Shown: positions 1 to 8,502, numbered from the stretch's first letter. The stretch is DNA of 64,000 nucleotides from DASRDZ01 sp035569495 (GCA_035569495.1 DATMMX010000047.1:1-64000), one strand, 5' to 3'. Program-made: numbers and translations. The notes: generated from the letters alone by a model not told the origin.

Positions 1-84
1 GCCAAAGAAGAGGTGGTCGCGGGCTGCACGGCCAAGTATGCCGGGTCGCGACGCGGTGTGTCAAGCCGCGTCATAGTCGATCGT

Positions 85-1434
85 CTAGCCCTGGGTCGGC
101 GGGCCCTGCGGCAGCACCGGCGCGGCGGTCAGCACCGTGTAGGCATGCTGCGCCGCCGCGCCCAGCGCCACCACCGCCACCACGATCACGGCGCCCAGCA
201 CCGCCTGCTCCCAGCGCTTCAGCTCGCGCCCGCCCACGCCCGCGCGCGGCGCCAGCCAGAGCCCGAGCAGGATGCCGCCGAGCAGCCCGCCCGCATGGGC
301 GAAGTTGTTGATCGAATTCCTGAGAACGAATCCGGTGACCACGTTGAGTGCCACGATGGTCAGCGCGTACTGGCGGATGCTGGCCACCACTCCGACGGGC
401 ACGTCGCGCCCCTGGACGCGGCCGAGCACCAGCAGCAGCCCGATCAACCCCATGATCCCGCCCGACGCGCCCAGCCCGACGCCCGGCGAGGCGATGCCCA
501 GCGCGGTGGCGCCGACCCAGAACAGCCCGCCGGTGACCACGGTGATGAGGAAGACGCCGAGCAGCACCAGCCGCCCGTAGAGCTGCTCGACCAGCCGCCC
601 GATGTAGAGCATGGCGACGCCGTTGAAGAGGATGTGGATCGGTGTGCGCGGCAGGTGGAGGAAGCCGCTGGCGACGTAGCGCCACCAGTCGTGGGAGAGC
701 GGCCCGCTGTTGACCAGCGCGCCCATCGCCACCTCGACGGGCTCGCCGCCCAGCGGCGCACGCAGGTTGTTCTCCAGCAGCCAGAGCACCACGAACAGTC
801 CGATCAGTCCATAGGTGACCACCGTCTGCTGCGACAGCGCACGCCGCGCCGGCTGCGCGTACCCGCCGGCGACGATCTGCCGCTCGGCGAGGTCGACGGC
901 GGCCAGCGTCGGCACCGGGCGCCCCTGCAGCACCGCCCGGGCATGGGCGCGCACCTCACCCGCGCTGGGCAGGTTGCGTGGCACGGGGGCGAGGACCAGC
1001 ACCCCGCCGGTCTGCTCGTCCACGGCCAGCGCGCCGACCTGCACGCCGCCCAGCCCGGTGCTGAGCGTGCCCGGCTGCGGCGAGGACCCCAGGGCGATCA
1101 GCAGCACGTCGCAGCGCTCCGCCCCCTGGGCGCCGAGGCGCTCGTTGCCCCACGCCTCGGCCGCGCGCAGCCGCTGGTCGAGGTCGCGCGCCGCCGCCTG
1201 GGGGTCGGACGGAGGGCGGTAGAAGCCGACGAACGCGGCGCGCCGCCCGGTCCACTGCGCGGCGCCGAGCAGGTAGGCGTCGCCGCCGAGCAGTCCGAGG
1301 CGTCCGTCGCGCGGGTCGGTGAGGCGCAGGCGGTAGCGGGTCACCAGGTCGAGGGCGACCGCCAGGGCGACGGGTGGGGGGCCGGGGGGAAGCGCGGGCT
1401 CGTCGTTGTCCGGGGGCGCCACGGGCGAAGTCAT
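85..1434 (-). CDS. Rhomboid-family intramembrane serine protease
   Basis: Membrane serine protease that would cleave transmembrane segments of substrate proteins within the bilayer. The 449-residue product has a soluble N-terminal part of about 200 residues, then six or more hydrophobic segments. The rhomboid catalytic signature is visible: GASG with Ser324 and the downstream helix with His380 (NNFAHAGG). The start at 1434 (MTSPVAPP) is chosen because the open frame upstream runs into a GC-rich hairpin region and has no family-like sequence. The soluble N-terminus is longer than in minimal rhomboids and is not recognised. It lies downstream of the penicillin-binding protein in the same direction, separated by two hairpins. 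The fold and catalytic dyad are clear; the substrate is unknown. Confidence 0.9.
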   Translation of the reverse strand: MTSPVAPPDNDEPALPPGPPPVALAVALDLVTRYRLRLTDPRDGRLGLLGGDAYLLGAAQWTGRRAAFVGFYRPPSDPQAAARDLDQRLRAAEAWGNERLGAQGAERCDVLLIALGSSPQPGTLSTGLGGVQVGALAVDEQTGGVLVLAPVPRNLPSAGEVRAHARAVLQGRPVPTLAAVDLAERQIVAGGYAQPARRALSQQTVVTYGLIGLFVVLWLLENNLRAPLGGEPVEVAMGALVNSGPLSHDWWRYVASGFLHLPRTPIHILFNGVAMLYIGRLVEQLYGRLVLLGVFLITVVTGGLFWVGATALGIASPGVGLGASGGIMGLIGLLLVLGRVQGRDVPVGVVASIRQYALTIVALNVVTGFVLRNSINNFAHAGGLLGGILLGLWLAPRAGVGGRELKRWEQAVLGAVIVVAVVALGAAAQHAYTVLTAAPVLPQGPPTQG

Positions 1435-1456
1435 CGCGCGGGAGTCTATTCGTCGG

Positions 1457-1477
1457 AGGGGGGCGTCGCGCCCCCCT
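1457..1477. terminator. GC-rich hairpin between PBP and rhomboid genes
   Basis: A perfect 9-bp inverted repeat (A, six G, CG, loop TCG, CG, six C, T) lies between the end of the PBP gene and the start of the rhomboid gene. A second perfect stem, GGCGGG-AAA-CCCGCC, sits at 1487-1501. Neither is followed by a T-run on either strand, so a classical intrinsic terminator is not proven. They may instead attenuate or separate the two minus-strand genes. The remainder of 1435-1570 shows no gene. Confidence 0.45.
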
Positions 1478-1570
1478 GCCCGCTGCGGCGGGAAACCCGC
1501 CTTCGCTCCCACCCCCGGCACGGCGCGTGCCCTAGCGGTGACGCGCCGGGGCGGGATGAACCCCGCCTCG

Positions 1571-3952
1571 TCAGCCGTGCGGTTTGGGCGTCGGCGTGGC
1601 CGGCGGGGGGGTCGCGGGCGGGCCCGGGGTCGGCGGGGCGCCCGGGGCGGGTGTGGCCCCCGGGGTCGGCGCGGGCGTCGGCGGCGTGGTCCCCGAGTAC
1701 TGGCAGGAGTTGTTGGGATCGGGTGCCGGCGCGTAGTAGACGCAGGTGGTCTCGGTGCCGGGGATGAAGAAGTTGGCGTTGTCGCCGCTGCCCTGGGAGA
1801 CGATGTCCGGCGGTCGCGTGTACCAGTCCTTGGGCTGGTCCGCCGTGGCGGCGGTCATGTAGTCGTGCCAGATCGGCGCGGCGCCGGTGATGCCGCTCGA
1901 CCCCTGCAGCGCGCCGCACTCGTTGTTGAGCGGCTGCAGGCCGAAGGACTTGATCTCGCCCGCGGTGAAGGGGTACGAGCCGTCCTTGTCGCTGTGCCGC
2001 GCGGCGAGCAGGTTGTTGAGCGTCTTCTGGTCCTCGGGCTTGACGCAACTGGCCCACGGGTTTCCGACAACCACGACACCAACCAGGTTGGGCGTCCAGC
2101 CGACCGTCCAGTTGAGCACGAAGTTCTCGGTGGTGCCAGTCTTGGCGGAGACACGGCGGTCCTTCAGCGTCAGCGGGCCGCTAGGACCGAACTCGACGTA
2201 GCGGTTGCGGTCGTTGCTGGTGATCTGGGCCATGATGTAGGCGACGTTCTCGGGGAGCACGCGCCGTCCCTCCTTGGCCGGGTCGTGCACGTAGACGGTC
2301 TTGTTGGTGGCGTGCTCGACGATGCTGCTCACCGGCGTCGGGTCGTGCTGCACGCCGCCGTCGGCGATGGTGGCCACGGCGTCGGCCAGCTCCAGCGGCG
2401 TCAGGCCGCTGCTCAGGCCGCCGAGGGTCGCCGAGTACTGCATCGGACCGGGGCGGTTGGCCGGGTCGGCGAGCGTCTTGAGTCCGGCGGCGATCTCCAG
2501 GTCGGTGATGAAGGGGATGCCGACCTTGGCCTCGGTCTTCACCGCCGGGATGTTGAAGGAGTTGCCCAGACACATCTGCAGCTGGCAGGTGCCGTGGTAG
2601 CTGTGGTCGTAGTTCTTCGGCGAGTACGGCGGCTGGCCGGGGATGGGCAGCGCGATCGGCGCGTCGAGGATCGGCGTGGTCATGGTGAACTGCCGCGAGG
2701 CGATCGCCGCCGTGTAGGTGAACAGCTTGATCGTCGACCCCGGTTGTCGCTGTTCGAGGGCGAGGTTTCGGTCTTTGATGACCGGATCGTTGGGGTCGGC
2801 GGTGCCGATCAACGCCAGCACCGCGCCGGTCTTGGGGTCGAGGCTGACCAGCGCGCCGTCGTGGGCGTTGTACTGGTTGGCGATCTTGGCGACGCCGTCG
2901 TGCAGCGTCTGCTCGGCGAGCTTCTGCTTGGCGGGGTCGATGGTGGTGTGGATGTCCCAGCCACCGGGCTTGATGTACGCGTCGCCGTACTTGGTGTCGA
3001 GCCAGCCGCGGACGAACTGCATGAAGTTGGGGTAGAGGCTCGGCTCGGAGTCGTACCACTGGTAGTAGGTGAGCTTCTCGGCGAAGGCGGCGTCGGCCTG
3101 GGCGCGGGTGATGTCGCCGCTGGTGACCATGGCGTCGAGGACGACCTTCTGGCGCTGCTTGGACAGCGGGTTGACGTCGGCGCTGGCCTCGTGGTTCAGC
3201 GGGTTGTACGCGGTGGGGGAGTTGGGCAGGCCGACCAGCATCGAGGCCTCGGCGAGGTCGAGGTCGTGGGCGCTCTTCTTGAAGTACGTCTCCGCCGCCG
3301 ACTGGATGCCGATGGCGTGGTTCCCGTAGGGGATGCGGTTGAGGTACATCTCCAGGATCTGGTTCTTGGTGAACTCGCCCTCGATCTGGGCGCCGAGGAT
3401 GACCTGCTTGATCTTGCGGTCCAGCGAGCGCTCGGGGGAGAGGAAGGAGATCTTGGCGAGCTGCTCGGTGATCGTCGAGGCGCCACCGGCGTTGGCCTGG
3501 CCGCGCAGGTTGTCGTAGGCGGCCTTGATGATGCGCGGCAGGTCCCACGAGCTGTTCTCGTAGAAGTGCTTGTCCTCGACGTCGATCGTGGCCAGCTTGA
3601 CGAAGCGCGACAGGTCGCTGAGCGCGATGTGCTCGTGGCGGAAGTCGCTGTTGTGCAGGACACCGATGAGCGTGCCGTCGGCGGCATACACGTGCGAGTC
3701 GGTGGACGGCTCCATGGCTGCGAGCGTGGCTGCGCTGGGGAGCTGGCTCTTGAGGTTCTGGTACTCCGCGTAGACCACCGCCACGCCGACCAGCCCCAGC
3801 CCGCAGAGCGTGGCCAGCGCGAAGAGCAGGATGCGAACGCCACGGCGGTGGCGCAGGCCGGTGCGGGTGCGGAGGCTGCTGCGGCGCCGCCGGCCGTTGA
3901 CGGTGGTGGCGCGGCTGCCTCGGGCGGTGGAGCGCTGGCTCATAGGGGTCAT
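1571..3952 (-). CDS. Class A penicillin-binding protein (transglycosylase/transpeptidase)
   Basis: Bifunctional peptidoglycan synthase that polymerises and cross-links lipid II outside the membrane. Of 793 residues, an Arg-rich cytoplasmic tail (1-40) is followed by one membrane helix (about 41-62). The GT51 domain shows EDKHF (Glu126), GGASTITEQLAK (157-167) and KNQILEMYLNRIPYG. The transpeptidase shows SxxK at Ser406-Lys409, SxN at Ser465-Asn467 and KTG at 604-606. The last 50 or so residues are a Pro/Thr/Ala-rich tail common in high-GC Gram-positive PBPs. Methionine 4 (3943) is an alternative start. In the GT51 motif the histidines that usually follow EDxxF are replaced (YENSSW), which is mildly unusual. 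Identification is secure; the exact paralogue (PonA-like or PBP1) is not. Confidence 0.95.
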   Translation of the reverse strand: MTPMSQRSTARGSRATTVNGRRRRSSLRTRTGLRHRRGVRILLFALATLCGLGLVGVAVVYAEYQNLKSQLPSAATLAAMEPSTDSHVYAADGTLIGVLHNSDFRHEHIALSDLSRFVKLATIDVEDKHFYENSSWDLPRIIKAAYDNLRGQANAGGASTITEQLAKISFLSPERSLDRKIKQVILGAQIEGEFTKNQILEMYLNRIPYGNHAIGIQSAAETYFKKSAHDLDLAEASMLVGLPNSPTAYNPLNHEASADVNPLSKQRQKVVLDAMVTSGDITRAQADAAFAEKLTYYQWYDSEPSLYPNFMQFVRGWLDTKYGDAYIKPGGWDIHTTIDPAKQKLAEQTLHDGVAKIANQYNAHDGALVSLDPKTGAVLALIGTADPNDPVIKDRNLALEQRQPGSTIKLFTYTAAIASRQFTMTTPILDAPIALPIPGQPPYSPKNYDHSYHGTCQLQMCLGNSFNIPAVKTEAKVGIPFITDLEIAAGLKTLADPANRPGPMQYSATLGGLSSGLTPLELADAVATIADGGVQHDPTPVSSIVEHATNKTVYVHDPAKEGRRVLPENVAYIMAQITSNDRNRYVEFGPSGPLTLKDRRVSAKTGTTENFVLNWTVGWTPNLVGVVVVGNPWASCVKPEDQKTLNNLLAARHSDKDGSYPFTAGEIKSFGLQPLNNECGALQGSSGITGAAPIWHDYMTAATADQPKDWYTRPPDIVSQGSGDNANFFIPGTETTCVYYAPAPDPNNSCQYSGTTPPTPAPTPGATPAPGAPPTPGPPATPPPATPTPKPHG

Positions 3953-4028
3953 GCGCCGCGGCGGCGAGGGGCGCCGCGCACGAGCGTGGAACGGGGGGAT
4001 GGTCCCGGCGTTACGGCCCTGCCCGGGG

Positions 4029-4184
4029 TCAGTGGGGGCGGTTGAGCGCGGCCAGGGTGTAGAGGACGGCGAAGACGACCAGGATGGCCGCCCCCACCAG
4101 GAGCACGCCGGTGCCCTCTTCGAGCCAGAACGGCCCTACGCGGCGGCGGTCGCGCGGGCCCTCGTCGATGGGGACGGTTGGCAT
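4029..4184 (-). CDS. Small single-pass membrane protein (51 aa)
   Basis: A 51-codon reading frame starts MPTVPIDEGP, has a charged stretch DRRR, then one hydrophobic helix (about residues 27-47, rich in V, L, A) and ends LNRPH. The charge pattern suggests the N-terminus is inside. It sits upstream of the PBP gene on the same strand, about 75 bases from its start, so the two could share a transcript. No family is recognised. Reading-frame integrity, the helix and position support a real gene, but short GC-rich frames can arise by chance. Confidence 0.5.
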   Translation of the reverse strand: MPTVPIDEGPRDRRRVGPFWLEEGTGVLLVGAAILVVFAVLYTLAALNRPH

Positions 4185-4327
4185 GGCGCCGTGGACCGTA
4201 CCACAGGCCGCCGAGCCCGCCGCGGGCCACGCGGGCGCAGCGGGACGTCAGCGTTCGGGGAACGGATGGATGACAGGCCTGTGCCCTGGGGTGCTCATGC
4301 GCGGCCCCCGATGTGACACTGCCTCGG

Positions 4328-5644
4328 ATGGCCGCAGCCACCACATCCCTGCCCACGCCCATTGCGTTCCCGCCCGTCCCGCGCACGGCCGAGGAGGCCG
4401 GGCTGCCCTTCAGCTTCATGTGCGACCTGGTGCTGAAGGTCCTCTACTTCAACGGCGGCATGCTGGGACGCGACCTGGCCAGGCACACCTGCCTGCCCTT
4501 CTCGATCGTCGAGGGCGTGCTCAAGTTCCTCGCCGACGAGGGGTACTGCGCGTCGACGGGCATGCGTGGGGCCACCACCGGGCCGGGCGAGTCGCTGGCG
4601 GCGGGGATGCAGTACCTGATCTCCACCGCGGGACGCGAGCGCGCCCGGGAGCTGATCGAGCTCAACCAGTACGCGGGGCCGGCGCCGGTGCCGGTCGAGG
4701 TGTACGGCGCGGTGGCGCGGCACCAGGCGCGCATCGACCTGTCGGTGGACCGGGCGATGCTGGAGGAGGCCTTCGCGCATCTCGTGCTGCCGGTGTCGCT
4801 TCTCGACCGGCTGGGACCGGCGTTGAGCGCCCGGCAGGCGATCTTCCTGTACGGACCGCCGGGGAACGGCAAGACGTCGATCGCCGAGGCCTGCGCGCGA
4901 ATCCTGGGACAGCCCCTGTTCGTGCCGCGCGCGCTGTTCGTGCACGGCGAGGTGATCCGCTTCTTCGACCCCATCCACCACCGCCCCGTCGAGCGCGAGG
5001 TGCCGCCCCATGACGCGCGCTGGGTGCTGACCGAGCGCCCGGTCGTCAAGGTGGGCGGCGAGCTGCAGCCGCAGATGCTCGACCTGGGCTTCGACAAGAC
5101 GCTCGGGTTCTACGAGGCCTCACTGCAGCTCAAGGCCAACGGCGGGCTGTTCCTGGTGGACGACTTCGGTCGCCAGCAGCACATGCCGCCGCGCGATCTG
5201 CTGAATCGGTTGATCGTGCCGCTGGAGAAGGGCGTCGACTACCTTAACATCGCGCGGGCGGGGACCTCGGTGGCGGTGCCGTTCACCAACCTGCTGATCC
5301 TGTCGACCAACCTGCGGCCGATGGACCTGGTGGACGAGGCATTTTTGCGGCGGGTGCGCTTCAAGGTGGCGGTGCCGAATCCGTCGGAGGACGACTACCG
5401 GGAGATCTGGCGGCGGTTGTGTGCGCGGGAGAAGATGCCGTATGAGATGAGCGTCGTGGATGACCTCATCGAGCGGCACTACCACTCATGCGGGCGGGCG
5501 CTGCATGGGGCGCATCCCCGTGATCTGCTGAATCACGTTGTTCATGCGGCGCGGTATCTCGGGCGGCCGATGCAGTTGACGTCGGAGTTGCTGGATCTGG
5601 CTTGTGAGACCTATTTCGTCGACGAGTCGGCGGGGAGCTGGTAG
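4328..5644 (+). CDS. AAA+ family ATPase with winged-helix-like N-terminus
   Basis: ATP-driven remodelling or regulatory protein of unknown substrate. The 438-residue product has an N-terminal helical region of about 120 residues (FSFMCDLVLKVLYFNGG, LPFSIVEGVLKFLADEG) that looks like a winged-helix module. A central AAA core follows, with Walker A GPPGNGKT (about 176-183), Walker B GGLFLVDDFGR (about 272-282), a sensor-like ILSTNLRP and an arginine-finger-like LRRVRF. A helical lid completes it. A GTG five codons upstream (4313) is an alternative start. It is divergent from the small membrane gene and converges with the immunity-like gene ending at 5650, so it looks unlinked to the toxin locus. 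No partner protein identifies its job. Confidence 0.8.
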   Translation: MAAATTSLPTPIAFPPVPRTAEEAGLPFSFMCDLVLKVLYFNGGMLGRDLARHTCLPFSIVEGVLKFLADEGYCASTGMRGATTGPGESLAAGMQYLISTAGRERARELIELNQYAGPAPVPVEVYGAVARHQARIDLSVDRAMLEEAFAHLVLPVSLLDRLGPALSARQAIFLYGPPGNGKTSIAEACARILGQPLFVPRALFVHGEVIRFFDPIHHRPVEREVPPHDARWVLTERPVVKVGGELQPQMLDLGFDKTLGFYEASLQLKANGGLFLVDDFGRQQHMPPRDLLNRLIVPLEKGVDYLNIARAGTSVAVPFTNLLILSTNLRPMDLVDEAFLRRVRFKVAVPNPSEDDYREIWRRLCAREKMPYEMSVVDDLIERHYHSCGRALHGAHPRDLLNHVVHAARYLGRPMQLTSELLDLACETYFVDESAGSW

Positions 5645-5649
5645 GCGGC

Positions 5650-6156
5650 TCAGTCCACGCCGGTCACAATGAGCGCTGCTGTCGTGTTCTCGGAACCGAT
5701 GGCCACCACCTCGCGGAACTCCCACAGGATCTCACCGAACTCGTGCAGCGCTTCGTCCGGCATGCGGCGCAGCCGATACCGAGTGCGCGCCTCACGTATC
5801 AGTGGGTAGACGCCGTCGACCAACTTCTGTAGGAGCGGCTCGGATGCTCCCCCAAGAAGCTCGGCGAACTCCTTCACGACTTCGAGGGCCGTGTCCTCGG
5901 AGACCGGTTCAAAGCTGTCTACTGTGATGGCCTCGAGTCGATAGGGGCCGTGCAAAGGGCCGCAATCGATCTCGTGGGAATCAGCGCTGGTGTAATGGTC
6001 CCGATAGCGCGGATGTGCTAGGAGTGCAGCCAGGATCGCTCGATCCGTGGTTGCCTCTCCGACGATCTCGAAACGTTTGACGACGATCCAGCGGTACGAG
6101 TGATCGTCGAAGTCGTAGAAGTCGCGGCCGGCGTAACCCAGCATGACGTCGCTCAC
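5650..6156 (-). CDS. Hypothetical protein, last gene of the immunity-like array
   Basis: A 168-residue soluble acidic protein without signal peptide or membrane helix. It starts MSDVMLGYAGRDFYDF and is mixed alpha/beta by inspection. I do not recognise the family. It is the distal gene of the minus-strand trail downstream of the RHS toxin, in a region of lower GC than the surrounding housekeeping genes, and it converges with the AAA gene five bases away. Size, solubility and position fit an immunity protein, but that function is inferred from context only. Confidence 0.6.
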   Translation of the reverse strand: MSDVMLGYAGRDFYDFDDHSYRWIVVKRFEIVGEATTDRAILAALLAHPRYRDHYTSADSHEIDCGPLHGPYRLEAITVDSFEPVSEDTALEVVKEFAELLGGASEPLLQKLVDGVYPLIREARTRYRLRRMPDEALHEFGEILWEFREVVAIGSENTTAALIVTGVD

Positions 6157-6213
6157 TGCCTAGTTCATCCCACTGTCGACGGCGAGGCCCGTACCGTGCA
6201 GACTCGCCCGGAT

Positions 6214-6486
6214 TCATGTATCGCCATCTCCGGAGCTCAATACGATCCGTCGGACGACCTCCAGCCAATCGTCCCATGCCGCTGGGTCTCCGGTGGAGAC
6301 CGCGTCTGGCGGCAGATCTAGCGCCTTCCAAGTATGCGGATCGATGTCACCGAGCAGAGTCGCAAGGAACTCGGGATGGCTCTTGGCCTCCCACCGGTTT
6401 ACCAAGTAATCGAACATGGCAAGGAATGCGTCTCGAACGGTGATCGTCGTGGCGCCGTTGATGTGGGCCGGGCCCTCAGATCCCAT
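6214..6486 (-). CDS. Small immunity-like protein (90 aa)
   Basis: A 90-residue cytosolic protein with a core of the type VRDAFLAMFDYLVNRW...LLGDI...DPAAWDDWLEVV. This resembles, from memory, a small uncharacterised family (x-AYxAMFxFL...LLGxxQ...DPAxWxDWL) often found beside RHS or contact-dependent toxins. The DPAAWDDWL segment near the C-terminus is the clearest match. It lies in the minus-strand array 58 bases upstream of the 168-residue gene. An immunity role is likely but unproven, and no intact cognate toxin is adjacent. Confidence 0.6.
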   Translation of the reverse strand: MGSEGPAHINGATTITVRDAFLAMFDYLVNRWEAKSHPEFLATLLGDIDPHTWKALDLPPDAVSTGDPAAWDDWLEVVRRIVLSSGDGDT

Positions 6487-6628
6487 GCTGATCTCCTGAT
6501 CGGCGTGAGTACTACTACGATATCACCTGTCATAGCGAGCTCTCGCATTGGGCACGGCTTGGCCTCGGGCACCTCGCAGAAAGAGTCGCGAGCGAAGTCG
6601 TTCTGCTGCTGAAGCAGCGACATGCTCA

Positions 6629-6829
6629 TTACCCACTCAGTGTCTGGACTTGGCCATCGTCCGTGATCCGCTTAGCGTCCAGGCTCGCGCGGTAGTCGTC
6701 TCTCGCGCCATTCGGTATTGCGTCCTTGCCATCCCGCTGGCGTCGGTCGGGGGCGAAGACAGAGGTGTTCTCGATTAGGCTGAGCCTCCGTGGGCCTACC
6801 GGGTGCGAAGGCTTCGCACTGCGAGCCAG
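6629..6829 (-). pseudogene. Possible toxin C-terminal remnant
   Basis: A 66-codon open stretch bounded by stops, without an ATG. It ends with a protein-like segment (GARDDYRASLDAKRITDDG, then VQTLSG) whose composition differs from its frame-shadows. It overlaps the tail of the membrane-protein gene ending at 6796 and stands 143 bases upstream of the 90-residue immunity-like gene. That is the expected place for the tip of a displaced RHS toxin. The rest of 6487-6796 shows no convincing gene. Low confidence; it could be fortuitous. Confidence 0.25.
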
Positions 6830-7149
6830 TCACACCACGCACCAGCAAAAGATCGCAGCGATACGGCCAGCAGGAATGGGGCCGACCCGAGCAGAAGCAG
6901 TGCTTGAAGCGCAACCGCGCCGTAGATCACTCGCCGACCCATGTTGACCGAGTGAAGGGACGCCATGAGCATTCCCACCAGGGCGATGGCCTGCGGAGGG
7001 CCGAATATGACAGCCAGGGCGATGCTCGAATGGAATCCCCTCGCCCCCGTCACGAGCTCGGTCAGGATAAAGACACCCTGGAACGTAGCCTCTAGCGCGA
7101 AGCCAAGCAGGATGTACCGCCACGCAGTCCACTTCCGCTGATCCGACAT
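6796..7149 (-). CDS. Small polytopic membrane protein (117 aa)
   Basis: From MSDQRKWTAWRYILLGF the 117-residue product has three or four hydrophobic stretches: about 10-30, 40-62 (ALAVIFGPPQAIALVG) and 73-95 (VIYGAVALQALLLLGSAP). No family is recognised. Its ATG overlaps the stop of the preceding frame (TGATG), implying translational coupling. Hydrophobic immunity proteins against pore-forming or membrane-active toxins are known in polymorphic-toxin arrays, so that is a contextual guess only. The open frame extends further upstream, but the start at 7149 is favoured by the coupling. Confidence 0.55.
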   Translation of the reverse strand: MSDQRKWTAWRYILLGFALEATFQGVFILTELVTGARGFHSSIALAVIFGPPQAIALVGMLMASLHSVNMGRRVIYGAVALQALLLLGSAPFLLAVSLRSFAGAWCDWLAVRSLRTR

Positions 7150-7598
7150 CAGTCGGCCGTCAACTCCTGTCCGATTCCAGAGCGGCGCAATGCGCCCAGG
7201 CACCCATCCGAGCTGGCCAGAAGCGTGCTGACGCTGCCGTGGCAGGCGACATGCTTCGCCTCGATGCGAGGGCATGCGTCGGCGTGCTGGATAGCCGCGG
7301 CGTGGCGATCCGCGGGGGTGCCGTACCGGGAAGCAGTGTCAGAAACAGTGGCTAGCCAATGAGTGAGGACAACGGCGGCAGCTTCCTCAGTCACGTGCAC
7401 GTCGGTGAACTCTCGCGTGCGCATCATGGCTGCGCTCCTCACCACTGCCGATGCCAACCAGGACCTGAGCTGGTCACCGTCTGTCTCGTTTGCGGACAAC
7501 CCGGGGCGGCTCAGCCCACCATAGACGCAAAATATGGGCCCCACCTCCGCTCCCGCGCGGACCTCCGCCGTGTCTCTGTGGCAAGACCTACGCTGCAT
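7149..7598 (-). CDS. Hypothetical protein in immunity array
   Basis: A frame of about 149 codons running from an ATG at 7598, inside the end of the SUKH-3 gene, to a stop that overlaps the next ATG. The C-terminal 90 residues (from MMRTREFTDVHVTEEAAAVV) look more protein-like than the Arg-rich beginning, so a later start near 7424 is possible. No family is recognised and several cysteines and histidines are scattered without a clear motif. It may be a decayed immunity or toxin gene. The case for it being a gene rests on frame length and close packing only. Confidence 0.4.
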   Translation of the reverse strand: MQRRSCHRDTAEVRAGAEVGPIFCVYGGLSRPGLSANETDGDQLRSWLASAVVRSAAMMRTREFTDVHVTEEAAAVVLTHWLATVSDTASRYGTPADRHAAAIQHADACPRIEAKHVACHGSVSTLLASSDGCLGALRRSGIGQELTAD

Positions 7599-8028
7599 CA
7601 ATCGGCGTAACCGTGTTATTGAGGAGATTGCGGAGCAGCTCGACGGGTGACCTTCCGAGGTCCGCGAGGAAGTCGTCGTACGCGCCAAGGAAACGACCGT
7701 CGCGCGCCACAAGCAGCAGGAGATGGTCATGGTGCGCGTAGCCCACCGGGGACAGCGTCGTGCGCAAGCGTTCCTCATATGCCCTCACCGACGTTGTGTC
7801 GGCCCATGCCGTAGCTCGCTCCGCATCGAACCATGCCGAGTCTTCTCGTCCGTTGCGCATGAAGCGGATCGTGAGACCAGAGAACTCCCGCAAGAACGCC
7901 AACAAGGCGTCCCAAATCGCATGCCCGTCACGGGCGAGCGCCGTCGCGGCGGAATCGGTGGCGACGGTCCGATCCGCGGACCACCCCGCCGTCCTGAGAA
8001 CGTCGGTTAGGAAAGAGTCGTCTGTCAT
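7588..8028 (-). CDS. SUKH-3 domain immunity protein
   Basis: A 146-residue cytosolic protein starting MTDDSFLTDVLRTAGW. The layout fits the SUKH-3 superfamily: an N-terminal LRTAGWSADRTV segment, FLREFSGLTIRF, a central acidic stretch, LSPVGYAHHDHLLLLVARDGRFLGAYDDFLADLGRS with a terminal helix (ELLRNLL). SUKH proteins neutralise polymorphic-toxin nucleases and deaminases by direct binding. Its ATG overlaps the stop of the broken YwqJ-like deaminase upstream (ATGA). YwqJ-type deaminases are a known toxin partner of SUKH-3 proteins, so pairing is strongly suggested. The gene itself appears intact although its partner is frameshifted, a typical orphan-immunity situation. Confidence 0.8.
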   Translation of the reverse strand: MTDDSFLTDVLRTAGWSADRTVATDSAATALARDGHAIWDALLAFLREFSGLTIRFMRNGREDSAWFDAERATAWADTTSVRAYEERLRTTLSPVGYAHHDHLLLLVARDGRFLGAYDDFLADLGRSPVELLRNLLNNTVTPIDAA

Positions 8029-8500
8029 TGCGGACTCCCAGGCAGCCACGTCTCGCAGTTGTCGCAAGGCGCGAAGAACTCACCCGTCTTCCTCCCCACA
8101 GTGTAGAACTCCAGATCGGTGAGTGACGCGCCTGCGTCCAATGCTTTGGCGCACGCCGCGACCTCGGCGCAGTTCCACGCGGACCACGGCTGCCGATGCG
8201 GCCGTAGGGACGCGACCACCGGCCGCGCGCCATCCAGCTGCGTACGAGTGCGCGGCCGACTGAGCCGAACCCTTCGAACCAGAAGTACGCCCAGATGCGT
8301 GCCTTGTGTTGCGCGTCGCGGTCGAGGGGGAGACTCCTCAGCGGCGCTGGGAGTTCCTGCTTGCTCAGCCGGAAAGGGTGACTTATCCGGGCAACCTCAT
8401 CCAACTCGGCGCGGGTTGCCTGCCTGATCAGTGGCTGACGACTGAGATCACCGTGCGCGAATCCACCTATTGCATCAGCCAAGTCTGTGTCGGCGGTCAT
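8025..8500 (-). pseudogene. Frameshifted YwqJ-like cytidine-deaminase-fold protein
   Basis: Two frames together spell one protein of about 158 residues. The upstream frame starts MTADTDLADAIGGFAHG and reads to AYFWFEGFGSVGRALVR. The downstream frame, offset by one base, reads LDGARPVVASLRPH, WNCAEVAACAKAL and FFAPCDNCETWL. The latter carries the deaminase signatures C-A-E and PCxxC that bind the catalytic zinc in YwqJ-type deaminases. The switch lies near 8240-8265 and is equivalent to one missing base; no slippery heptamer is seen there. The end overlaps the SUKH-3 start, and the start is two bases after the preceding gene's stop. I read it as a decayed deaminase effector or effector homologue, unless the frameshift is an assembly error. 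Confidence 0.7.
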
Positions 8501-8502
8501 CG

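Noticed and set aside
1..84. tRNA or small RNA at the left edge
   Set aside because: No cloverleaf, T-loop motif or hairpin could be drawn; nothing is annotated in these 84 bases.
1406..4045. Very long plus-strand open frame opposite the PBP gene (879 codons)
   Set aside because: It is the antisense shadow of the PBP gene in GC-rich DNA: low-complexity Val/Arg/Gly/Asp composition and no motif, while the minus strand has complete GT51 and transpeptidase signatures.
8240..8265. Programmed ribosomal frameshift in the deaminase gene
   Set aside because: No slippery heptamer or adjacent strong stem was found on the minus strand; decay or assembly error is more likely.
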